Source: Mangifera indica
Lineage: Eukaryota > Streptophyta > Magnoliopsida > Sapindales > Anacardiaceae
Direction of reading: 5' to 3'
DNA length: 64,000 bases
NCBI RefSeq assembly: GCF_011075055.1
Contig: NC_058152.1
Coordinates: 5,394,001-5,458,000 of the forward strand
Both the position numbers and the translations under genes were made by a program. Positions within the stretch are counted from its first letter, which is position 1. Every line of letters starts with the position of its first letter. Positions 11,576-23,016 of this stretch are shown here, in pieces. A model generated the notes under the pieces. That model did not search any database, was not told where the DNA came from, and was given only the letters and a program-made list of their open reading frames with translations.

Positions 11576-12620
11576 TCAATATATCCGATAAATGAAAAAA
11601 TCAAAATATTGAGTTGAAATTACATTATTACATCGTAAATTATGCCAAAAAGCTCCAAAATTCGAAAAATCGAATCTCAAATTTGAAAATTACATATGGA
11701 AAAACCCTAAAACAGAAAAAACGGATATAAAATTCGAAAACTACACGATCAGAAACCCTAGATAACAAAACTCTCAATTTACCCCCTCAACTGTTATATG
11801 GGAAATTTTAGAAAAACCCGCTGTGTTATAAGAAATCTCCCCCGGCTCCCCAATATTTTAACAAAGCTATTTTACCCCCTAACCCACGTTCAATGTCTGC
11901 TGATCGTGGAAGAAATCGTTTGACCGTGGGAAATATTGTTCCCATGATCGAACTGCAATCCTTCGGCAGCCATTTGCGGCCAAAATTTGGTTGTTTTGGC
12001 CAAAATTTTTTCATAAATCAAATCTACACGTTGTATAACACAAAACCCCTCAATCAATTCAACGAAAACAACCAAGAATCAAAACATTTTAAGTATTGTT
12101 CAAATCGAAACCCTAAAATTTCAAACCTTAAAATCTCAATTGATCTCAATAATATGAGTAATAACTTGATTCAAACAAGATTATGGGAGATATACTAACC
12201 TTCTTTGCCATTTGCGGTTGCTGGAAAGCAAGAAAATCTGCAGAAATCTAATCGACTGTGGGATGACCGTGGGAAAGTGGGAAATTTTGAATTTTCTTTG
12301 AATTTACACAGTGAAATGACCGTGGGAAGTAAGAAATTTGCTGTGTTTATATATGGGGATAGTTTTGTCATTTCACAAAACCTGGGCATTTTTGCTTAAA
12401 CCTGAATATTTTAAACAATTTTTTAGACCCCCTAAATTTTGGCTATTTTTTATAATTTCCCTCCGATAAAACACATGAGCTTTAATCATGTCCTTTTCTC
12501 ATGTTTTGTTTTGTGTAATGCAGACTTTCATGATTGCGTAAGGAAACTCTTTTTTCCAGAGTATTAAGGATTTCTTTTTGTTTGACTAGATCCCACTTGG
12601 TTAATTTCTGCTTTACAGAA

Positions 12621-12985
12621 GGCCACAGGACTATTTCCCACCCAAGGTATACTTTTTCTGTTAACTTTGAAAAATTAATTTATCTACTCATAGACTGTTA
12701 AAAAAAATGGATTCAAAGTAAAATCATCATTTTATCTGTAATATTAAAAATAAATTAAAATTTAATCATTTTTTCCCTCTCAACCCCTAAAAACTAACCA
12801 TTTCCCCTTAGTCCAAGTTTTGAAAAATAGCATTCCCCCCCTAGGGTTTAGTTTTCAATCCCCGACGCTAAATCCGGAGCCATCGTCGACGATGAAGCCT
12901 TCCCGACGCATCACCATGCTCCAACGGCCTCTCTTCTCTCCTCTAGAACATCGATCGACCTAGATCTGACGTCGTCTTCACCTGA
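12621..12985 (+). mobile_element. left arm of a foldback MULE-like element (truncated copy)
   Basis: The sequence from GGCCACAGGACTATTTCCCA onward matches the left arm of the complete element at 55680-56576 for about 360 bp, including CCCCTAAAAACTAACCATTT, GGTTTAGTTTTCAATCCCCG, and the GC-rich CCTTCCCGACGCA. The similarity stops near 12985 after TCTTCACCTGAA, and no inverted right arm follows, so half of the element is missing. Confidence 0.75.
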
Positions 12986-15900
12986 AAAGTTGAAGAGTTT
13001 CGTCGAGAAACTATAAATATTTTTCTTTGTGTCATTAATACTTTCAGTAGTGAAGACTATAAAGGCGTGTAGCAATGATTTTTTTTCATTTTTAAAACTC
13101 CCGTAAAATAAATTTTTAATAATTAATTTTTATTTTATTATACTCTTTTTTTTTTTTTTTTTTTAGTCAGTGGTATCAGCTTTTTATTGTTTTCATCATA
13201 AAACTAATAAGCGTTGCTTCAGCACAGTTTTGGAACGGTTAATTAAAATTATGATTTCAGAAGTTCCAGTAATAGTCTACTTAATAACGTATATTTTATT
13301 TAATAGATTAAAGCAATAAAAAAAACTATTATGTCCATATTTAACCTGAAATAGCTTTTCATAGTGAAAAGTAACTCTTTGGACTTCATTTTTGTGATGA
13401 TTGAGTGATGTGTCTCACAACACACTATATAATCTCTCTTCATAATAATAATAATATCGTAGCAAATCTCATGAAATAGAACTTTTCAAAATTCTTAGAA
13501 AAAATATACTTTTCCATGCTTTTCAAAATAAGCTTTAGGACAGCACTCAAATTTAAATTAGAAAGCAAAACCAAAAAACAAAAGTTGCCCCCCACTAAGG
13601 GATCTACCCTCTGAAAAGCTTACCCCATCAAACCAAAATCTTTCTCTTTTTTGTTGCTTTCAAATTTCTTTTCCACCATGTCTTAGATTCCATGCACATT
13701 AATTTGTTCATCGCCACAAAACACGAACACAAATTAACACAATCACATTTCTCTTTCCTACTCTCTAAACACTAAAGTATGGCAACTGGAAACAATATTC
13801 AAGTGTTTCTTCTGTCTTTATTCACTTTTCAAGCATCCTATTCTCCCCCTGCCTATCCATCCTCTACTTCTTTTCCAATTAGAATTGCTCTGTCAACTGA
13901 ATTTTTATGATTTGTCAGGATTCATTTGGTTTTGGCTGTCAATACAAGAGCTATGAATGAAACAAACGTAATATATATTTCGTCCAATCTAGTTATTAAA
14001 TATAGCATGATTCATTCATTTTAATAGCTATCATTTATATGTCCGAAATTAAATCAAACATTTAGGTGATCGTTTTATTAAAAGTTTTCTTAGTGTTATC
14101 TCTATCTAGACTTTCATATGTGAATTAGTGTTTGATTTATTTATTTAATCAGAAAGTTTTAATTTAAGTAGAATTAGCTTTTATAAATCAATGAGTTTAC
14201 CAGTGAGAAAAAAAGTGATATTACAATGGAGTTTCTTTTTGTCTCTTGTGTCATGTTAACTTGATTTCGTTTATACTATATATTTTAAAATTTTCCTACA
14301 AATTATTATTGAAACAAAATAGGTCTCAAAAACCAATCCACCATGGATTATAATGCAAAGAATTAAATTTGTTTTAAAAATTAATTAATAGTATGTTTAT
14401 AATATAAGGTTGTGTATAATTTGATTCAAACAGTAAAAGTAGATCAAACTGTTAAAAAATGTATGATTTAGTTTAAGTTAATAAATTTTAAAAAACAGTT
14501 TACTGTTTATATTACGGTTTAAGTGGTTTTCAAACCAAATTAAATCAGAATCCCTATTTTAAAAATCTTATATAGGTAAAATGACTATTTTCTACTCCAA
14601 GATTAGATGAAAAGATAATTTTCACCCTTTAAATTTGAAAAAACAATTTTTCCACCCATATATTAAATTTGTTAAGAAAATTTATTATTTAAATTGCTGA
14701 AAAGACAAAAATGTCCTTAAGCTAAATACAACTTTGTCTGCAAAATTTTATTAAATATTTTTTATCTGATTTATATTAATTTCAATTAAAATTTATAAAA
14801 ATTTTCCTTATACAAGTATAAATAGACGTGTAATTGAATGTTTGGAAGTACACTGTAATTTTTGAATATATTAGCAGTGATAATGAATTTTGTAGGGGTT
14901 TCTAGAAATTAAAAAAAGTTTGAGTATATTTTGTAAATTTTCAAAAATCCAAGATACCACTCACCAGTTTCAAAAATTACAATTATACTCCAAAAGAATG
15001 GAATATAATGCAACAAATAAAGGGTTTATACCACTTGTATTTTATATATATCTCGTTATTTTCTTTACATATTTGTTGTATATGTGTATCATATTTATTT
15101 AATATTCTAGATAACTATAATTCTATTATTATTTATTAAGAAATATTTGAAAGTGAATGTTTTTTAATAAGTTTAAACTATAATTCAAATTAGATTAAAT
15201 TATGTTTTTTAGTTTGGTTTAAGACTTAAAACAGATTTGTATAGACTGAAATTTTTATGGATTTTTTTTTTTTAGGTTTGATTTCATAACCAGCACTAAA
15301 CCGAAGAGTGCACACCTCGTCGCACTGAGTTTTCGACATCACTATTACACTGGCAACTGCAGGCCCTCGCTAACGCCTGGATCCTTCCTGCGGAGGGCCC
15401 AATGAAAGTTCAAGACTAAAAGAAACATTTTTTTATTATTATTATGTTGCTTGATATATCTTACATATTTAGATCAATAAAATGGACAATTATTATAATA
15501 TCTCTTTCTTTTTTAAATTTATAATTGGGTTAGCAAACAATTGCGAACCTACGACCGATTGTTACATGCACGTCTTTATACCAACCAGAAATCCACTTTT
15601 TTTTTTATTTGGATCAAAGATTTATAACCTACTCTGTATAAATTCAATCATTTTCATGGGTTGGCTTTCATTTTGGGTAGATATTCTTTTTAAAGACCCT
15701 TTTGTTAGTATAGAAGATTAACAAAATCCAATGATGTTAAGCACAAAACATCTGTCAACGTTTGATGACAATAATCAATTTAATATCGAGGTACTAAATT
15801 TGAACCTACTTTGTCTGGTTGCCGTAAAGAAAAAAGTTATTTTTCATAGTATCCAAACCATCTCTGCTGTTCCACCACTTGCATTCGGACAAGCTTCATA

Positions 15901-16731
15901 CTCTTTCAATGTGTGATTTTAATTTAACTGGTAGCTGAATACAAATTACTTTGTAATTGTACAAGGTATTTGTTTAACTAAACAAAGCTTCACTTTAGTT
16001 TTGCCTATCTTTAATTAGGTGAAGGCCGTTTCATTAGCCTTGGCTTTTAGCTGCCAATTTTGAATCGTATGTTTGTTTGTTTGTTTTTATTTATTTATTT
16101 TTGAAATAACAACTTCTTGATGACATACCTCATCATAAACTGATGTATGCAATTCAAAGTTTAGTACCAGATATATTATAGTAGCAACATTGAGGATTCA
16201 GTAACAAACTTTGATATCAACTATAATGATACAAAATATATGCTAAGAAATATAAGACACAAAGTGGTTTTTTAATGTGGTTTGGCCTCCTATGCGAGAG
16301 CCTATGTCCATGATTATAGTATTAGTAGCTTTCAGAGAAAGCATCGGTTGAGCGATTTTATAGATAACAGAGCAATGTCCAAAAAAAACTTGATTTTCGC
16401 AAGGTGCCTTTAAGGAAATTATTGAGTTTGAGAGCCTCATTGCATACCTTTGGATGGAACAAAATTCATCGTAAGTATGGATGACATATATGATTTTTAT
16501 CTATGTTTTTGTATCCCCCTCCCCCTCCCCTCTCCACTTTTTTATCCCCAGCAATCTTTCATATTTATAAGATTCAAGAAATGGGTAACTTCCTAAATAG
16601 TTACAATAAGATCACAATGAGACTATTAAGGTATGAAGTTATTGTTTTCTATCGTAGGTAGATGATTTGGAAGGGATGCCAATTTGTAGATTATGTTCTC
16701 TAGTAGTGTGACGTTTTTATGCTAGTTGAGG
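12986..16731. other. AT-rich DNA without recognised genes
   Basis: No transposon protein or splice-supported gene is visible. Points of note: a T-run at 13146-13164; a short ATG frame with a signal-like start at 13779-13910; a copy-like remnant of foldback-element ends near 14576 (TAAAATGACTATTTTCTACTC); and an isolated GC-richer block at 15295-15400. The open frames near 15482-15916 and 16243-16440 have no recognisable domain. Confidence 0.4.
13779..13910 (+). CDS. possible 43-residue secreted peptide or first-exon relic
   Basis: An ATG frame reads MATGNNIQVFLLSLFTFQAS and continues YSPPAYPSS.. to a TGA. The first 20 residues have a hydrophobic core (VFLLSLF) like a signal peptide, followed by a Pro/Ser-rich tail. 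The leader upstream is CT-rich (CTCTTTCCTACTCTC) as in many plant 5' UTRs. No family is recognised and no partner exon is proven. A 43-residue frame of this kind can easily occur by chance. Confidence 0.18.
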   Translation: MATGNNIQVFLLSLFTFQASYSPPAYPSSTSFPIRIALSTEFL

Positions 16732-16937
16732 CATATGTTGCCACTTTCATAGATATTCTCTTCTCGAGGGGAGGCTCCACAAGTTGAAAAGTATTGCACA
16801 AAAATTGCTCTCCACTTTTTTGAATGCAAGGAGACATATATTGCCACTTTTATAAATATTCTCTTCTCAAGGGGAGGCTCCAAGAGTTGAAAAGTATTGT
16901 ATGAAAATTGCCCGCCATTTTTTTGAATGTAAGGAGG
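16732..16937 (+). repeat. tandem duplication, 2 x 103 bp
   Basis: Copies begin CATATGTTGCCACTTT at 16732 and CATATATTGCCACTTT at 16835. Both run through CTCTTCTCRAGGGGAGGCTC and end at TTTTTTGAATGYAAGGAG. About a dozen differences separate them. Confidence 0.85.
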
Positions 16938-17170
16938 ACGTCAAAAACTTTTTCTATTACCTACTTAGATTGATGCCATGTGAAAATTTACAAAATCTTT
17001 GTGTTCAGGACTTATCAACTTGTAGAATCATTGTTTACACATTAGTCATGTTGTTCCACTTTTTGTTAAAATCTAATTAATTAGATGTTCCCTATTTGCA
17101 TTATGGGATGATTGATATGTTTCATGCAATCATGTTGAACGATAATGTTTAGTTCTCACATTATATTGAT

Positions 17171-18105
17171 TTGGCTATAAAAAGAACTAACCGTTTTTTT
17201 TTCCCACATCCTAAGTGCTTTTGATATTTTTGAGACTTATTCCTATCAGTCGATTGAAGGATATTATTTGTTCATAAGATGCTGAGATGCTCAACTCCAA
17301 GAAACCTTTGTTGCTATTGAACTTACATATATTTTTATAATGAAAACTAACATAACACCATACAAACTAGTCTGTCTATGGCATAAAAGGGAAGTTTGAA
17401 TCAAAACTCATCTTTGAAGGAAAATGGCATAATGGACATACATCCTATTAGTTTTCCATAAAGGTTGGTAGGTGACATAATTGTTTTATCACTATAACAA
17501 GCAAGATTAGACACTCTGCATAGGAGAATAAAGGCATTATGTTAATAGCTTTCCTAATAAGGATATGATAGGCAACCTTGCATGGCTTTACTTTATTGAT
17601 CATGTTTTCATGTTCTTGCTTTGGCTATAAAAAGGAAGACTTGCCTTTATTTCTCACATCCTAAGTGTTTTGAGTACTTTGATATTTTATGAGTCTATTC
17701 CTATCAATCTATTACAGGATTATTTACAACGATTCATAAAAGACTAGATGCTCAACTTTTAGAATCCTTTATATCTAGTGAACTTACCTATATTTTTATA
17801 TGCACAGGTAAAAACTAAAATAACACCATGCAAGTTAGTATGTCAAATATCATAAAAGGAATGTTTGAAGTTAACTCATCTTCAAAAGAAAACAACACGG
17901 TGGACAGATATCCTACCAGTTTTCTAGAATGGTTGTTAGGGGATGTGTAACCTTAACACTATAGCAGATAAGATTGATTACACTCTCTGCATAGGTACAT
18001 TGAGGCATATTATGCCTTAATGGCTTTCCTAATAAGGACATGAAAAGAAACCTTACATGGGTTTACTTTGTTAAGAGGAGATCACATGTTTATGATGTTC
18101 CTTTT
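17171..18105 (+). repeat. tandem duplication of a 450-bp TATA-containing unit
   Basis: Two head-to-tail units begin TTGGCTATAAAAAG at 17171 and 17621. They share, in order, CACATCCTAAGTG, GATGCTCAACT, CATAACACCAT or ATAACACCATGC, ACTCTGCATAGG and GCTTTCCTAATAAGGA. Each unit opens with a good TATA box, so this could be a doubled promoter or LTR fragment. No protein frame is conserved between the units. The right edge is blurred near 18105. Confidence 0.8.
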
Positions 18106-18723
18106 ACCATGCTTTAAATTCATATCTAAAAGCAATGTGTGATGGCTAATCGTGGTCCCTACCTCAAGGGTAATTTGGGCTAGGTGGAGTTGCTCGAAAT
18201 AGAATTTTGAAAACTTCTCGACATTTTCACATTTTAAAGAAGCCTAAGGTCCTTAATGACTGTTATGTAGAGGTAAAAGTTTTAACATTATGGTTGCTTA
18301 TTTAATTGTATTTTGAGAGATCTAACTAGTTTATCTATTCACTTTAGTAACTTCTAGACATGTTTTCTCTTCCACTTGAAGAAAGACCCAATAATTCTAA
18401 GATAAGAGCAAAGGAGCACTAGACCTTTTGAAAAGTCAGAAAGGTTATAATGATAGATGCCTTTTATGGAGCATAATTACATGCAAAAGGTTTCTACTCT
18501 ATGGTCAAAACTCGTTATCACAAGTAGAAGCCCACTAGGATACTATTGGGACTTTTTCTAGTCATAGTTTGGACAAAGTAAATAAAAATGACTTTTTGAG
18601 AATAATGTATCTCAAATCATGGTGGAACACAAGGGCAATCTAGGTGTCACACCTTATGAGGTTTCTAAAATTGTATAGAAAACCCAAGGAGAGGTTGTCC
18701 AAGGTCATAATAGGCATGGAAAG
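18106..18723. other. no gene seen
   Basis: Unclassified DNA between the 450-bp duplication and the next LTR. Short degenerate phrases suggest old retrotransposon coding DNA, but I could not identify a domain. Confidence 0.25.
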
Positions 18724-21700
18724 TGTAACATCCACATGTGTATAGTAAGGTCTTTTTAGTCATTTTAAAGATCTATTAGTTATGTTTTAATTTGATATAT
18801 GAGAAAAATGACTATGCATTGAAGAATTAAGAATTTGGCTTGTTGAGCGGTTATGCATGAAAGGTGCAACCTGTTCAAGTCATGTTAGATGGATAAAATG
18901 AATAATATGTCACATAGGATTATTTTAAAAGGATTAACAACCATTCATTTAGGTGAATAATTGTTCTAGCAAGTAAAGTTTAAAAAAATTACAAAAGGGC
19001 ACATATTCGCACGATAAGCCCATTGTCCCACTTTATACATTTTAGTTGAAACCTAGAAATATTAATACTATAATTTTTTATCATTAGAGGGTAGTTTTCA
19101 ATTACAATAGAGCAAATTCAACCAAAAAAACAAAAAACTGTTTTTGCGAGGATAACAAGCAAGAGAGCAAACTTCTGTTGATATTTTAGTTGTAACCTTG
19201 CACATGGTTGAACCTATAAAACTAATGTTATAATCTAAGAAGATGTTATATGATTTGGCTTAATGTATGTGAATATGTGGTTTGATTAGGGTAGTAGTTG
19301 TGTTTAAACCAAGATATTTTTAAGAACATAAAGAAAAAAATAAAAGCTAAAATATTTGTGTGATCAATGATTTGAAAATAACTAATTTTAAAGGTAAGAA
19401 TATGATATTAACAGTTTTATGAATGCATTCTTATTGAAAGGAAATTTATAAGTTGGTTTGAAATATATTGATTGTTTGATAGAAATCCTAATTTGTGTAA
19501 TGGCCTTAATAAATTTAAAGTTTTGTTGATATATGTGTGTTCCATTACATATTTGGTATTAAAAGCATATTAGAGGCCTTAGGTTACTATTTGTTGCCAT
19601 TTTGATGTGAGAATTAATGAAGTAGAGTTCGTGTTATCAATCTGTTGTATGAGTAGATATGTTTATTTGATGTTAAAAACAATATAAAGACCCAAGGATA
19701 TTGTTTGTTATTGATTTGGCATGGAAATCCAATTTTGACAACCAAAATATTTAATTCTAGACCTGTAGAAATGGTCATTTCGAGGATATGAATGGTCTTG
19801 CATTACCTAAAATTAGGGTTATATACTTGTTTGAACAATTGTGCATAAGATATGCATGATCATTTGTCAATTAGGGTAGAGTCCTAGATACAAAACGAAC
19901 AATCATACAAAGGATATATGTGATCTTTCATGACACATAGTTTAGGTTATAATGAATGAGCACGTAGAAGCGTGTACGACCATTCATGCATGTTTCTGAA
20001 ATCATAAAACTACCTTTTATATAATGAATAATCATGAATGTGAGGCTAGGTGATGGTAATAACATAAGCATGAATGATTGTTTAAACACATTTGTGCATA
20101 TTGACTACGACATGAATGATCATGAATAAAGGAATAAGTCATTCATGCTTAGTAAGATGTGAACACCAATTCTTAGAAGGCGAACAATCATGAAACATAC
20201 ATTAGTTAAGTTTTGAATGAATATGAACGTATATGGTGAAGAAAATTAATGAAAAACAATATGCATGTAACATATATACAAGAATCAATGCTACAAAAAA
20301 CATGGAGAAGGATTAGTGATTTTTATTTACTTCAAGCTTGAATATTTGATAATGGATGATAGGGATGAGCTTCACATTTGTAACCAAAGAAGTTCACCCA
20401 CCAAGTAAGAAAAACCCTTGGCCAAATATAGAGATACAGATGAGAGATTGTATTTTAATGAGATAAAGATTTTGGAGCAAAGTTAGTTCATGTAATTCAA
20501 ATGAACTAATTTCATGTGCATATATAGGTAGGTTTAGTTAACAATTAAATAATTGTTGCATGACCTTTGTAAATTCTCAATTTAAATAATAGTCATACAT
20601 GTATATCATGCATATACATTAACCACCCTAGTTTTATCTCATCAATACCTTAGCTTTTAAAATGTTATTTTACACTCATATAACACTTTATATGATGTAA
20701 TCTTTATTACACTTTAGAAAGTGCTAGTCAACCCTGAATAATTAATGCTTACTCTCTAAAATACTTGGTTTATTGATATGACCATTTAGATTTATTATGG
20801 TGCAACTATAAGCCTTTTTTCGAACGATCCGAAAAGCATATCCAAAAACTTAACAACTATGGTAAACATCTAATAATATGTCATAGCCCCTAAACCACGA
20901 TGAAGTAATACTTCATCAAACCTAATTTCCCAATCATACGTTTCGTATAGGTAAGATTATTTTGTTATCTAATCCTAATCGAGTTTAGACTCATGATTCG
21001 TCAAAACCCTAATTTTTATACTCTATAAATCGTTAATCAATATATTCAAAACACGTCATCATAAACATCCTTCATATAACTTACATTATATGATAACCAG
21101 AGATTTTGTTTTTTAATATTTATCAATGTTTATGTAGAAACTCAAAACTGATAAAGTAAATGGATACTATGAATCTAATAACTCCGAGTCAACGAATCCC
21201 ATTTTGATTATCATTCATCTACATATATAAACAACACCTGACCAACATAGTCTTTTTGTATGGAACACGACTAGCTCTACATTTATGGACCATATAAACC
21301 ATACACATTTGTACCAAATTTGACCATAATATCTCAAGTCAAAGGATTACTCTAAACACTAGTACAATCATACAACAAGTCATTGACTACATCACAAATG
21401 ACCATGTGACTTATCGTTATTGGCCAAGTTCAAAAAATAATTTACTAACTATTAATTCATATTAATGCCCTAGTGATATGGCCATCATTATCACCCACAC
21501 TAATATCATTGCATGGTATTCAACGGAGACATTCGGTATGTCTACTGTGTGATATTACTATCTAACTAATATCAAGTCTATAGAAAACAATTTGATAATC
21601 TAGTTTTACCAATAAAATGAATTTTCCAGACAGTTCACATACATATTTTATATTTAAACAAATAAAAGAAACAAGTTACGCATGTGAATTAAAAACACTT

Positions 21701-23016
21701 TCTTTTATTAATAAATCATATTTACATGTATACAAGATGAAATACCCTAAAATCGACAACACAAATGGTTTTTAATTCATGGAAGATGATCATCCATTCG
21801 TATGGTTATCCCACTAGTAATTAGGGACACAAACTACCTAGTCATGCCAATAGTATGAATATCAGTTAGACCATGAGAGACATGAGTTAAAGGGCACAAG
21901 CAAGATGTGAGTCTAAGTTATATGGTTAAGGGCTCAAATTCATCCACATTGTTTTCATAAAAGCATATACTTGATGTTTTTGCATGAGACCAATTTTATT
22001 GACATGTTTTCCCAAACCTAAGGTGTATAGTCATGTTTGGACCTAGGATACCCATAGTACATGGGTAAGACATGTTATGTAATTTCATATTTTCATAAAA
22101 ACCCATGAAAACATGTTTTCTCATAACAAATTTTCTTGATACATTTTCATAAGGGTTGTTACGAGGGGGCATTTATGAGATTATTCCTACACATACCTGC
22201 AGTAAGGCACAAATGATGTATTACAATCTAATAGATATGTGTAGCTTAAGGAGATTGCATAACTATGTAACCCATGTGGCCAAAGTTCCTAATTTCTTTC
22301 TCAACCCAGTATGATTGACATAGAAAGCATTTTAACAAAAACATGTGTCAAATGAAAATTCTTTCACATAGTTTTTACAACCATTAATATAAAGTGTTAT
22401 TGTGTATTAGTATTTGGAGTGCATCTAAATAACAAAAGGAATATCTAAGGCATGTAAGTCATCAAAGTTCTAGAGCTGAAGGTGCTCTTGGGATGACTAA
22501 CATAGGATACAAATTTTATTTCATCAAAGTTTGGAGTTTGAACGTGTAGTCCAAATGACCACTTTTAGGTGAAACATAAGTGATTGAATGGAAAGAAATA
22601 AAATATAAGTATAGGACTTAGTTTTCTCTTACTTATTGAGTTATTTATCATTCATTCATTTCCTCATTTGATTTTGCAGATAACACATAGAGTTGGTGGC
22701 TCCAAGGTGGGGAGACCTCGAGTTGAGAAGGCATAAGGCCATTATAATTGTTATGTGTCTCATTTATGATATCTATGTATGAAGGATTGTGACTATTTAT
22801 GTTATGATATGTTAATATCATTTTTTTTTTTGTTTCTATCTTATTAATGGATATTTTTTGACATTGCCATTGATGCTTGTATAGAATGAAGGGCTATTCA
22901 ATAATTTTATTGAAGTGATCTTAAATTTTGTGTTATCTTCAACTGTACCATGTTTTATTTTTTAAGAGTGATAGCACTTCTCTTCGAAGAGTAATATTTT
23001 TAGAGAAGGTGTTACA
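18724..23016 (+). repeat. gypsy LTR of the main family, enlarged by insertion
   Basis: The left end TGTAACATCCACATG (18724) and right end GGTGTTACA (23008-23016) match the family termini. Near the right end TTACTTATTGAGT, CAGATAACA, GGTGGCTCCAAGG and AGGCATAAGGCCATT follow the order seen in other copies. The middle carries repeated GAATGATCATGAAT-type phrases (about 19980-20240). At 4.3 kb it is about twice the length of other copies, explained at least partly by foreign DNA at about 20260-21760. The flanking 5-mers (GAAAG and CATTC) do not match, so a single intact insertion is not proven. Confidence 0.6.
20260..21760 (-). mobile_element. unclassified insertion inside the LTR, probably minus orientation
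   Basis: This block has a different character from the flanking LTR. Read on the minus strand it looks like a retrotransposon LTR and leader, with a TATA-like CTATATATG near 20520. No coding domain, primer site or exact ends could be identified. Confidence 0.3.

Larger units (their letters stand above)
8634..12461. mobile_element. Mutator-like element (MULE), non-autonomous, with 9-bp target duplication
   Basis: The 3828-bp element is bounded by a perfect 9-bp direct repeat TCCGATAAA at 8625-8633 and 12462-12470. Nine bases is the duplication length typical of the Mutator superfamily. Its ends are inverted: GGGAAATTATCAAAAATGGC on the left, and on the right, read in reverse complement, GGGAAATTATAAAAAATAGC. 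A second match inside is AAGCAAAAATGCCCA on both sides (about 8671 and 12389). The interior is a left shoulder, a 6-unit 119-bp array, a 0.57-kb core, an 11-unit 119-bp array in the opposite direction, and a 0.9-kb right shoulder. No MURA-type transposase is visible, so movement would need a partner element. Open frames in the right shoulder (11826-12399) match nothing I know. Confidence 0.85.

Noticed and set aside
11826..12399. Open frames on both strands in the right shoulder of the MULE
   Set aside because: No domain recognised, frames overlap on both strands, and repeated GACCGTGGGAA words explain similarity between them.
14576..14720. Possible further foldback-element end
   Set aside because: Only a weak likeness to the ACTATTTTCCACCC terminus; no pairing arm or target duplication found.
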